From NCBI GenBank assembly GCA_943737045.1, contig CALSFV010000228.1:62001-126000 (forward strand): a stretch of DNA of 64,000 nt, read 5' to 3'. Below, one piece after another: positions 12,220 through 21,738 of this stretch (within the stretch, counting starts at the first letter, position 1; every line of letters begins with the position of its first letter). Below the pieces are notes generated by a model. It was given only the letters and a program-made list of their open reading frames with translations, searched no databases and was not told the DNA's origin. Origin of the DNA: Parapristionchus giblindavisi. Lineage: Eukaryota > Nematoda > Chromadorea > Rhabditida > Diplogasteridae. Made by a program: the position numbers and the translations under genes.

Positions 12220-13455
12220 ACTTCGTAAACTTACCATAATTCTCACCCCTAATGCAGTACATTTCTCTCCACTGTAATGCCACTAATGAGCAATTAACAA
12301 GCAATTAATAAAAGGCGTCCATTTGGGTGAAAAAAGGTTCTTTTAATTTTATTTGGTTTGAGAGAATACGATATATGCACTGTTACACTAACTTTTGTCA
12401 ACTTTTTGCGATTCTTCTACTTGTATTTAAGTTGAGAGAATATGATTTAGCCTAAACTCTCTAAAGCCAAATGAATATCTTTTATTTGAGGGCTCGGAGC
12501 CCTCAAAGAAGGCCTTCTAATGTATCCGCACTCCCTTGTGGTTTGATTTGACCTTTTTTTTTTCTTTGGCATTATGAGAAGCTTTATCAGTCAATGAAGT
12601 AGATGAAATAGAGACAATCGGAGGCAAAACTTTTGGCAAAAAACTGGTGGAGTCCTTTACGTCACATTTAACAGATATGAATTATTAGTGAAAATGAATG
12701 AATGAAATCATGATAAGAGTATTAGCGGGGGATGGCTTTGGAAAACTGGGAGTCGCAGCCTATACCCGGTGGTCCTTCTAAGAAATGATCGTGAGGGGGG
12801 GGGGTGTGATATGGTCGGTGGCCTTCTAATTGTAAATGATAACAAGACACTAAAATGGTGAATATACTGTAACGTATCAACCATACTCACACGAAGTTTG
12901 TAGTACGATAAGACTATAAGATAGTTGATCTCGATAAAGTGTTTAAATGTAATGTAAGACTAAGAACGTGGATCAGAGAGGAAAACAACGAAGACGATCG
13001 AATCCTCCTCCTCCTCCTCGTCCTCCACGATATCCTCCTCTATCATTGCTACCGTATCCTCCTCTTCCTCTATCATTGCTACCGTATCCTCCTCTTCCTC
13101 TATCATTGCTACCGTATCCTCCTCTTCCTCTATCATTGCTACCGTATCCTCCTCTTCCTCTATCATTGCTACCGTATCCTCCTCTTCCTCTATCATTGGT
13201 ACCGTATCCTCCTCTTCCTCTATCATTGCTACCGTATCCTCCTCTTCCTCTATCATTGCTACCGTATCCTCCTCTTCCTCTATCATTGCTACCGTATCCT
13301 CCTCTTCCCCTATCATTGCTACCGTATCCTCCTCTTACTCTATCATTGCTACCGTATCCTCCTCTTCCTCTATCATTGCTACCGTATCCTCCTCTTCCTC
13401 TATCATTGCTACCGTATCCTCCTCTTCCTCTATCATTGCTACCGTATCCTCCTAA
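12220..13455 (+). repeat. Satellite unit U9, right-truncated, with recombinant minisatellite
   Basis: Has 14 minisatellite copies. It contains the tatcattggtacc variant and, four copies later, the copy with cccc that is normally the last in a block (13306-13335). Instead of ending there and entering the MITE, the block runs on for four more copies and stops at tatcctcctaaatcg. The MITE and core are absent. This is the right end of the array. Confidence 0.93.
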
Positions 13456-13654
13456 ATCGTCGTTTCCAAATTTTGAGTTCATTATAGTCAATTTTGCATA
13501 AATAGTGAATAAAAGAATATCAGGCAAATCATTTTGATTCGGATTTTAATATGCCATGCACATGCAATCAAAAAGAGTCAGAGAGTTAGCTAGAGGTCAC
13601 GCCAAAGCATTTTTCATGGAATTGTTTATGACAGTGTAAATTTTGAATATTATG
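13456..13654. repeat. Array flank repeat
   Basis: About 195 bp (from aaatcgtcgtttcc to gtaaattttgaat) follow the last minisatellite copy. They recur nearly unchanged after the second array at 29034-29227. The distal ~140 bp (aaagaatatcaggcaaatc onward) also occur without the satellite near 18001, 25181 and 30053. No coding potential is seen. Confidence 0.85.
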
Positions 13655-13785
13655 ATGATATTCTCACAACTTTTTAAAATTATATTAAAAACGACATTTT
13701 TTCACGACATCATTTTTTGAATAAATTTTGAAAACATGAAAATTACAACGTATTGTAATTGCAGTATCGCTCGAGTAGTTGAAGC
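13655..13785 (+). pseudogene. sec-3: Duplicated sec-3 intron 2 end plus 21 nt of exon 3
   Basis: This stretch resembles 15058-15165, the end of sec-3 intron 2 and the start of exon 3. Both share tgatattctcacaac, a T/A-rich middle, an acceptor (attgcag or attgtag) and then tatcgctcgagtagttgaag. Here the match stops after 21 exon bases. It lies upstream of the first recognisable sec-3 exon, so it is out of order and is the relic of a partial gene duplication. Confidence 0.75.
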
Positions 13786-13857
13786 AACTATGCTATTGTT
13801 TACATTAACTCTTCCTCCTTCATTCTGTACATCATGAATAAACTCTGTACTTTGCAG

Positions 13858-16800
13858 GCCTTATCGAATCAACTTCAATCACTCGATGGGGCCAATATTG
13901 AATCAATGATGAGAAGTGAAATGGCAGTGAATCAATTGTTGGAAGTGTTGGATGATGCTATTACTCAAGTGACTCTACTCGATCAAGATATGGACAAATG
14001 TGATGGAATCTTATCGGTTAGTCTTGAACTCTTGATCTAGCTAGTTGAAATATAACGAGAATTACTGGTAGCCCATTGAATTGCATCATGCATCTTAACC
14101 TGGTTAACCTAACTAGGGAATGGTTTTTTTGATGGTTGAAATTACGGGGAATGACCTACACAGCAATATTCAGCATGGCCGACTTAGCAAGAATCAACTT
14201 TTAAAAGTTGCCATTGATCGATTTTTTAAACGAAACCCGTCGCATATCCGCCGCACGAAAGACAGCCAAAAAAGATTTTTTGGAGTTTGATTTCCACTGA
14301 AACACCATTTTTTGCTTGAATTACCATGCAGACATGAAATGCTGTCGGGGGAATCGAACTCGTGTTCAAAAAGTGAAAAAAGAAAAAAAATGCAACTTTT
14401 TGGCTGTCTTTCGTTCGGCGGATATGCGACGGTTTCGTGTAAAAAATCGATCAATGGCAACTTTTAAAAGTTGATTCTTACTAAGTCGACCATGCTGAAT
14501 ATTGCTATGTAGGTCACTCCCCGTAATTTCAACCATCAAGGAAACCATTCCCTAGTAAGAGGATTGTCAACAATACTTTAACTGAGCGATAGTGTACTTC
14601 TTATGAGTAGCACTGGACAATTTTTTGTGCATAGAGTAATCATTCGTGCAAAACCTTAATTTGCTATCTTCATTGAGTAAACATGGTGATATTGTCATCT
14701 CGATTAGTGTTCACACATTGGATTAACTAAGTAACAAGATATAGTAATAAGATATCTAGTAGTAAGATATATTCAGTGAACACTCTTATCATTACAGAAG
14801 TGAAAGTTTTGTGTCAGAGAATCAAAGGGTTCCAATCACTGTACTTTCATAATCAAACATACATCGTTTCAGTTCGTTCGTGATAGTGTGGAAATGATTG
14901 AAGAGAAGGATTTCTTATCTGTCGTTGAACGAAGGAACAAAGAGAAACTAGAGAGGGAAACACGTGATCTCATATCTACGCTCGATATTCTTTCAAGTAA
15001 ACATCTTCAAGTGTTATCCGAAGCCAATATCTCCGACCCTGCAAGGTATGGCGCATTAAATGATATTCTCACAACTTTTTTAAAATTATGTTAAAAACGG
15101 CATTAATCATTTTTTTAATAAAATTCGAAAACATGTAATTGTAGTATCGCTCGAGTAGTTGAAGCTGCTCATGCGGTTTCTCGTTTCGTTGATGGATGTA
15201 CATCAAATTATCTGAGAAAGATGAAAGCCTATCGAGATCAGAGAGATAAACTATCGGTATGATTATTAATATTGTTTTCATTTATTGATTCTACTTTTTA
15301 AGGTTATTGACCTGTTTATCGATCGATTAATGAGTCATCTGACTGCACTCTTCAATAATCTGGCTGAGATGACGGAAGCTCAAGATTGGCACAATCTATC
15401 GATTCCGAAGCAATCACAGAGACATAGGGCACTCTATCCATTGGCTGATCTTATGGGATGGTTAAAGACAACGAAACCAGAAGTGTACAATGTAGGTACG
15501 ATCAAGAGATCATTAGCAATAATACTCACTATTTATCATTTCTTCTTGGATTGGATAAACATAAAAATGATAAAGTATGTATTCAGCAATGGATCGGTAC
15601 ATCGAGGCTACACGTCAATTGTATAGAAGACTATTCGATCGATTCTTTGATGTCGTCTGTAATGAAGTGAATAGAATTACATCAATTGGAGATAGAAAGA
15701 CAAGTCTTGGTAGTGAAGGATCGTATGCACCATCTCTTACTACGGTAATATCAATATGTTACTGTTATATGATGATAATTGTCTTATTCAGTGTATTGAG
15801 ACAGTTCTTGGTGAACTGAATCCTGTCATCACCAATGAGCAAAAGTTTTGTGTTCGATTCTTTCATATCATTTCTGAAGTGAATCTTATCGGCGATAATG
15901 TATCCAATAATAGTGGAGATAGTGGCAATATCGGTGAGTCTCAATAAAATTTATTAAAATGGCTCAAACTTGTTGTAGTTGGATCTCGAGTTGATAAGCA
16001 AGTAAATGAGCAAGTTCGACATATGATGGCCCCATTATTTGATACTCCACTCAATTCTAACCTTGATCGATTCTCTAAAGCATGTTGCAAGAATCACAAG
16101 AGGTCAGATCGTTCATTGAATTGTCAAGTATTTATTCCATTACAGCAACATACTACTGTTGTTTGTTATCATGTCAAAGAAAGTTCTTACTTCAACGGAG
16201 CCTGGATCCTTTTATTCAATAACATTTGGTAGTCTGGTAGTGCTAATCAAGAAACAGTTTGATATGTACATGGTTCGTTGTTTTGGCACAAAATGGTCTC
16301 ATACCGTTCTTTATCTATTATAATTTTAGAATTCGGAGGCACAAGCTCTTCGTGAAGTCAAGTTGACAAAGAAAACTCGAGTTGGAATATTGTCATCTAT
16401 TGATCGACTATCGTACATCATGCAAAATGCTGAGAATCATTTCAAAGGAGCTGAAAGGAGGACAGATATCGAGAAATGGTATCAGTTTCTCTGATGTCTT
16501 CCAATAGTCAAAACATTCTAGGTATGTCGCTCTTGTACGTGCAACTTGTGAAGGAATCGAAGAAGTCGCCGTATCACATTACAGTAAATCTCCTCCCACT
16601 GTGGTTCGCTTCGAGAATTATCATCAACTTTACCGTAAGCTGACCATCATATCTACATTTCTCGATTATTTATTCTTTCTTCAATTCAGAAACACTTTCT
16701 GAGAAACAGATCAGCTGTCTTGATCCTCTTCGAAAGGAAGCTAAACGGTTGACTGAAGAGAATATAGACATGTATGTGCGCGAACATATGGGAAGGCCAC

Positions 16801-17344
16801 TGGGAAAGATTCATGTGCGTTATCATCCATATCATCCAAAACCCAGCCAAATGTTTCCAGATTTTCTTCGAATCCGTACAGAGAGCCAAAGAGAGAATTC
16901 GCCCGGAGGAAATAGCGTACCAACAACAATTCTCTAAGATGGAGCTTAAAAAGGTTATTTCTTATTCATATTATACAATAAATGAAATGAATGAACTTTA
17001 GGTGATCTCGCAATATCCTGAGAAAGAAGTGAAAAAGGGACTTGAACTGTTATATAAGAAGTTGGAAAAGCATTTGGTTGACAACTCATCACTTCTACAA
17101 GTTGTTTGGAGAAATATGCAGGTGCGAAGAAAAACAAGTTGCATAAGATTATGAAATGTTTTCAGGAGGCATTCATCAAACAACTTCATTCATATCAACA
17201 GACTATGGCAGAATGTTATCCAAATGGCAAGGTGAGAATGATTTATGCGATTCATTTATCATAAAAGATAAGTTTCAGGTTGATCTCGAAGTTTCTATTG
17301 ACGACGTTCTAAAGTTCTTCTCTGATATTGCCCAATCACATTAA
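13858..17344 (+). CDS. sec-3: Exocyst complex component Sec3/EXOC1, C-terminal two-thirds (N-terminus missing)
   Basis: Fifteen exons join in one frame to about 639 codons ending in IAQSH and a stop, like vertebrate EXOC1. Exons: 13858-14016, 14873-15045, 15145-15256, 15303-15495, 15587-15744, 15792-15933, 15979-16102, 16146-16272, 16330-16478, 16522-16634, 16690-16814, 16861-16953, 17002-17121, 17166-17231, 17279-17344. Family-diagnostic stretches include [45 protein letters not shown] and LLQVVW. Sec3 tethers secretory vesicles at the plasma membrane as part of the exocyst. EXOC1 is near 900 residues, so the N-terminal PH-like, lipid-binding third is absent. The first exon has an acceptor (tttgcag) at 13857 but no upstream exon or start methionine in the window. 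The gene is either truncated by the satellite array or has its 5' exons left of the window with the array lying in an intron. No internal frameshift was found. Confidence 0.9.
14113..14555. mobile_element. Foldback MITE in sec-3 intron 1 (TSD taa)
   Basis: A 443-bp element has inverted arms of about 150 bp, from ctagggaatgg to ccattccctag, with taa on both sides. A 3-bp taa target duplication fits PIF/Harbinger-type insertion. The centre is AT-rich and noncoding. A decayed relative of the arm (cagcatggtcgac, then aaaaaccgtcgtata) lies near 43870-43945. Confidence 0.8.
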
Positions 17345-18337
17345 TAGCATCAAATATGATCATACTTAGAGATTTTTTATTAGTTTACCATTACATATTT
17401 CAGAGAATCTATAATAATATTATAACCATATTCACTTTCCTTTGCAATAATACGGGCCCATTTTGAACACTTGTTGATCAGTTTGTAATAATGATACTTA
17501 ACAAGAAACTCATCCTCCTTCACAGTGCTTTAAATTATATTTTTTGTAAATTATATTTTATATTGTTGTAGTAGCTTCGAATCGTTTCGCAAAATTTGTG
17601 ATTTTGATAGATATTAAAGAGATTTGTAAAGAGGTACATACTTCACTTCAAGATTTCAGCAGTGACCTGCGCAGTGACAGGTTTTGCATCAGTCCGTTTG
17701 TTTTCCTCTTGATCTTGTCATTAATTACCGCTTATGGTACTACAATAAGCGTGTAACATGTCCTGGTAAGATTCCTGTATTTTAATCAATTCATTTTTTT
17801 GACACTACAGTAATATCACCAACGGGGAGGTCAGAAAGATCAATTTTAAAGATAATTCCAACGTGTTGAAATGAACTTTGGTCTTTCTGGCAAGAAAATG
17901 ACTCGAGACGGAATACTATAGAATACTATATTGTCCCTCCTTCTACTGCTGTATCCTTCCCGCTAAATTCGGTTCGAAATGCGACCAAAAAACTGTGATG
18001 AAAAGAATATCAGGCAAATCATTTTGATTCGGATTTTAATATGCCATGCACATGCAATCAAAAAGAGTCAGAGAGTTAGCTAGAGGTCACGACAAAGCAT
18101 TATTCATGGAATTGTTTATGACAGAGTAAATTTTGATTATGATCCGTGAAAAAAATGGAAGTACAGCAGTTATCGACTTATTTATGCACAGACAGAGGAT
18201 ATAAAGCATAATGGTCTCACCTCTCATAAAGAATCAGATATATATGACTAAGGCTATCGATTCATCTATCGTAACCCTATCCATGGTATCATGCCAAGAG
18301 GCAAAGAAAGTGACCTTGATAATTGCTCATTAGTGAC
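17345..18337. other. sec-3 3' flank and duplicated intergenic DNA
   Basis: There is no gene here. AT-rich 3' flank runs to about 17630, followed by a segment (cttcaagatttcagcagtgacc onward) found again at about 23205 and 29698. The ~190 bp repeat with aaagaatatcaggcaaatc follows at 18001. All of it is part of the 17175-23170 duplicated block. Confidence 0.7.
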
Positions 18338-18615
18338 ATTACAGTGGAGAGAAATGTACTGTATGAGGGGTGAGAATTATGGTAAGTTTACGAAGTACTA
18401 CAGTACGAATGAAAGATGTCTACGGTAGAAGGTATGAGGGGTATGAGGGCTAATACACGATACTCATTAAAAATGTGAAATGCTATACTAATTTATCCAC
18501 GACGCCATACCCAGCCGTACATGGAGTAAACCCGGTGAGCCATACAAATTGCTCACTACCGGGAGTACCCCATGAACGGACATTCCGGGCTACGGTTCCG
18601 TAAGACAGAGGACGG
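18338..18615 (-). repeat. Solitary copy of the satellite core, minus strand
   Basis: This is the reverse complement of the satellite segment spanning the unit start and the 220 bp before it (cgtaagacagaggacggga to ttacagtggagagaaatg). It lacks the minisatellite and the MITE. It shows that this core exists outside the arrays. Confidence 0.85.
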
Positions 18616-18659
18616 GAAATGTAGTAAAACGAAGGGGACATGGAATGAGTGATGAGTGA

Positions 18660-19175
18660 CATGTGATCTTGCTACCACAGTGAATCATGATCCCATCCAT
18701 ACATTTTCATACCCTCACACTGTGAGGATTGACCCACTATATACGGATCATTATTAGGGTGGACCCACTATATAAAGCTCATTTTTTATGTGAAAGATTA
18801 CAATTTAAGCAAAACATAACGAGTTTTCTAAATTGACACACTATATAAAAATAATTCGGTGAGGGCACCTTAAATGTATGATCCCATCGATCCAAGGGTA
18901 AATAACTCCATCGGAACACTCTATCGGAGCCTTCCTTCTGATGCCAGAGAATCTCACGAGGAAGAAACGGATCGTCAGTATATTATAGATTGATTCATTC
19001 GATAATCGATAAATGAGTATTTGACCATTGTTCTCTATCTTACCTCAACATCGAAAGTCTTTCTGATGAAATACTTCTCGACATTTCTTCCCGTGAAGGC
19101 TATGAGTTGCTTATCGGAAGGTTTAGTCAGAATGGCTGTGTCGAGGAACTGTTCATCGAGGAAGGGCACACGAAC
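18660..19175 (-). pseudogene. Asparagine synthetase exon fragments, copy 1 (disrupted)
   Basis: On the minus strand, exon a (19044-19175) encodes VRVPFLDEQFLDTAIL and ends VEKYFIRKTFDVE. Exon b (about 18975 down to 18889) encodes [15 protein letters not shown]. Both match the synthetase domain of class-B asparagine synthetases (RVPFLD and LP.EIL..QKE motifs). Exon b has an extra short segment causing a frameshift and is interrupted by the hAT-like MITE. The expected AG acceptor before exon b reads actgac. No other exons of the gene are present, so this is a non-functional fragment. Confidence 0.85.
18698..18880. mobile_element. 183-bp hAT-like MITE inserted in an asparagine-synthetase exon (copy 1)
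   Basis: The termini are catacatttt and aaatgtatg, with inverted tracts catacattttcataccctc and gagggcaccttaaatgtatg. It is flanked by the 8-bp direct repeat atcccatc (18690-18697 and 18881-18888). Inside are repeated tgacccactatat motifs. An 8-bp duplication is typical of hAT insertion. The corresponding site is unoccupied in the plus-strand exon copy near 26396. Confidence 0.85.
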
Positions 19176-19249
19176 CTGAACAATTGTACTTTAGACTTGA
19201 TCTTTGTACTTTGATCTTTGAACTGTGTACCTCAACGGAATGAGCCATG

Positions 19250-19400
19250 CATGCATGTGAAATGCAAAACTAATCTATCCACGATGCCATACCCAGCCGT
19301 ACATGGAGTAAACCCGGTAAGGCATATAAATTGCTCTGTACCGGGAGTACCCCATGAACGGACATTCCGGGCTACGGTTCCGTAAGACAGAGGGCGGGAA
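19250..19400 (-). repeat. Second solitary satellite-core fragment, minus strand
   Basis: About 150 bp (catacccagccgtacatgg through ccgtaagacagagggcggga) repeat the core seen at 18500-18617. The gttcccg next to it is an unoccupied version of the site where the satellite MITE is inserted in the arrays. Confidence 0.8.
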
Positions 19401-19680
19401 CTACGATATGCTACGGTGGGGATATTCTAGAAGTTCTAGGAGGAATAAATGAATGTTCTACCCTATTCCTATTATCGATACCTTACAAACAGACGTCTCC
19501 GTATCGAGGAATCCTTATGTAGATGAGCGTAGACTATTCTGGCAATTGAGACATAGAGACGAGACGATATTGACCCGATGAGAGAAGAAGGGTTGGAGTG
19601 AGAAGAAGAAGGGCCGGTGTGAGATGAAGAAGAGACAATAAATGAAAATGTTAGGGTTGATGTTGTCTTATATGCAGATT

Positions 19681-19962
19681 AGTAAGGCGCTCACGCGCTC
19701 GATGTTGACGTTTTAGAAAGATTGGAAGGAAAGATCTATAATATTGATTGCATTTTGCACACGGTTCGATATCTCCACATCTGAGTGCATGTGTACTCGG
19801 TTAGGGATAGGGTACAAGATGGAGTCTAATCAAGTGATCTACTGTCTGATATCGAATATTGATTGACACTGTATGCGCTGTGTGGAAAAATGCAATCGAT
19901 ATGGTACATCTTTCCTTCCAATCCTTCTAGAACGTCAACATCGAGCGCGTGAGCTCCTTACT
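19681..19962. mobile_element. Inverted-repeat element, copy 1
   Basis: The left end agtaaggcgctcacgcgctc and the right end gagcgcgtgagctccttact are inverted, with arms of about 75 bp (gatgttgacgttttagaaag and so on). No ORF is seen. The same element is in the duplicate at 31734-32015. Confidence 0.75.
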
Positions 19963-20287
19963 ATATAAGACCTAGATTACTGATTATCGTAAGATACAGT
20001 AACCTAAAAAAAAGGTTACAGTACTTTGAGCCACTTTAGTATTGGAAGACATTCTCGCAAGAATTGAAGCCATTCTAATCGATTCCACCTTTTAACCTTA
20101 ACGATATTGATTACAGATACCATAACTCAAGATGCTGATCTAGGGGTTACTGTAACTACACCGTTCCTTGCGAAAATGATAAACAATTTTGTGGCCTAGC
20201 GATTAATTGATTCTTTTGTAACCGTAACTTTCACTGAAAACGGATATCACCAAGAAAAAGAAAGAGCAGGAGAAAGTGCAACTATAG

Positions 20288-20398
20288 GAGGAGACTGCGA
20301 TCTCAACGGTCCATCCAGGCGAATATGATGAGGATAATACGGAAATTCCCACAGATAAGACTCAACCGCTAATCGACAAATCTGGCAAACACTGGTAA
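20288..20398 (+). pseudogene. Possible terminal exon fragment, unidentified acidic protein
   Basis: After an acceptor-like ctatag, 36 codons read without interruption to a stop, with a protein-like acidic composition (EYDEDNTEIPTDKTQPLIDK). The same frame upstream reads DITKKKKEQEKVQL and is separated only by an in-frame TAG. The frame is preserved in the duplicate at about 32340-32450. I do not recognise it, and it may be chance. Confidence 0.25.
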
Positions 20399-20933
20399 CA
20401 AAAGTTGCTTGTGGTCTACTAGTAAATTTCACTGCTCATTTCAATCAAAGCCTAGAATAAATATTCAAGCTGGATCTAATTTGTAATACGGAACAATTGT
20501 AAACAATAACTAACGAAATTAGCGAAATAAACAAATTTTCAAACGAGAATATATTGAAACACAAAGTTTCTATCGCGAACTGAACAACAAAAAACCAGTA
20601 CATTTAAAAATATGATGTGCATGTTCGTGCACGCCGTGATCTTTGGCAAGTTGCCAAAGCGAGTTTTCTGACCTTTCTGTTTACTATAAATAGTTTTTCA
20701 ACTGAAATGCTCGATTCCGATACCGAACGCTTGATTTTGGATAATTTAAACGGGAAAGATAGTGCTTCCCGACCTCTGAATCGCGATTTCTACAAAGATC
20801 TGATCACGTCCTCGCCATCCGTTTCGTCTGCTAATTCTTGTAAGTTTTCTTTAATTGCTCTTTCTTTTTCTTTGTTTGTGTTTAATTTAGTCACCTTTGT
20901 TTGTTGACACGCTTTCTGTTGTTTCCTGTGACC

Positions 20934-21065
20934 GTATGCAAGAACAACGGAAAACCGTTTTCCGGGAAAATATAACGTCATTAGCGTAGGCGGAGGATTT
21001 TTGGAAAACGCCTCCGCCTACGCTAATGACGTCACATTTTCCCGGAAAACGGTTCTTGCATACGG
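20934..21065. repeat. Long hairpin in intron 1 of the small gene (copy 1)
   Basis: Arms of about 60 bp (gtatgcaagaac through ggcggag, inverted after a ~13-nt loop) form an almost perfect palindrome. It is probably a small MITE. The duplicate lies at 32986-33117. Confidence 0.8.
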
Positions 21066-21123
21066 CCACTGGTCTAAGCCGATTTATTCAGACGATCAAA
21101 TTCCGGTTCAACCAAATGTGAAC

Positions 21124-21259
21124 AGTCTACAGTGAAAAGGATTCTCCAGGAATGCCAGCCTCTCATTAAGAAAGCTGCTCTTAAGCTTGTGAGTCTACAG
21201 TGAAAAGGATTCTCCAGGAAAACCAGCCTCTCATTGAGAAAGCTGCTCTTAAGCTTGTG
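21124..21259 (+). repeat. 68-bp tandem exon duplication
   Basis: Two adjacent 68-bp copies (21124-21191 and 21192-21259) begin agtctacagtgaaaagg and end in cttaagcttgtg. They differ at three or four bases. The duplicate block has the same pair, so this duplication predates the segmental duplication. Confidence 0.9.
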
Positions 21260-21738
21260 AGTCCTATATTTTAAAAACATTATCTTTGTTTTTTAATGCT
21301 TTTTGCGTCTTCAATCCGTCATACTTTCCTCTTGCTCTTGTCCGTCATACTTTCCTCTTGCTCTTGCCGAACTGTTCTTTCCTGTAAAATTGATCTAAAT
21401 CATTGCAGTACTACAAGTCGCTCTGAATGCAGTGAACATTGTGGGACCACAATATAATCATCTCGTGAAGTTGTGTGTGGATGAAGCAGCTGTCATTCAA
21501 GCAGAGTAACAAAAAGGAACGATGCTAGACGAAGGGCCAATGCAACAGTTCTAGGCCGGCGTTAATTATTTGTAACCTCTGAGACTGGTCTGTATACATT
21601 GTATAAATATGTTTCATTCAATATATTGTTCTCTTGCTTGTCCTTCGAGTGGTTCGCACCCACAGATTTATTTCTTATTGTTTTTTTTCTAATTTTTAAT
21701 ATTCTTATCCTTGATTGATCTCTTAGGGTTACAAAGAT

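Larger units (their letters stand above)
4..13455. repeat. Tandem array 1 of ~1.45 kb composite satellite units (nine units)
   Basis: Nine head-to-tail units, phased here on the string acttcgtaaacttacc, recur with periods of 1445-1553 bp, plus one of 1876 bp that holds a 338-bp insertion. Each unit contains, in order: a ~300 bp unique start; a perfect palindrome (ttgagggctcggagccctcaa); a G-run of variable length; a block of 9-14 copies of a 30-bp CT-rich minisatellite (core tatcattgctacc); a 191-192 bp hAT-like MITE flanked by gttcccgt; and a ~220 bp core that also occurs alone elsewhere in the window. Length differences are explained by minisatellite copy number (multiples of 30) and by presence or absence of a 47-bp segment. 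The 30-bp period has no stop codons in several frames, which creates long meaningless ORFs. I see no gene in the array. Confidence 0.97.
20707..21509 (+). pseudogene. Broken small gene, unidentified protein (copy 1)
   Basis: Exon 1 (20707-20839) starts MLDSDTERLILDNLNGKD. Exon 2 (21079-21188, acceptor gtctaag) continues in frame to TVKRILQECQPLIKKAALKL. The last exon (21409-21509) reads VLQVALNAVNIVGPQYNHL and ends DEAAVIQAE plus stop. Exon 2 is tandemly duplicated (68-bp period, 21124-21259), and the second copy is out of frame. The exon 2 donor and the last acceptor are one base out of phase, as if one G had been lost at the donor. Intron 1 holds a 130-bp hairpin. I do not recognise the family. 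The gene is probably dead unless an unusual splice is used. Confidence 0.55.

Noticed and set aside
13834..13857. ATG at 13834 as the start of sec-3
   Set aside because: The bases from it to 13857 (ctctgtactttgcag) form a typical intron end, and family similarity starts exactly after the AG.
14335..14365. B-box-like ggaatcgaactcgtg in the centre of the sec-3 intron MITE
   Set aside because: No A box at tRNA distance and no fold.
18500..18617. Possible 5S rRNA or snRNA in the satellite core
   Set aside because: The start gtctacggtag and the GC-rich hairpins were suggestive, but the sequence does not follow 5S or any snRNA consensus I know.
20247..20432. 61-codon minus-strand ORF present in both duplication copies
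   Set aside because: Conservation only reflects the recent duplication. The plus strand has a more protein-like frame across the same bases.
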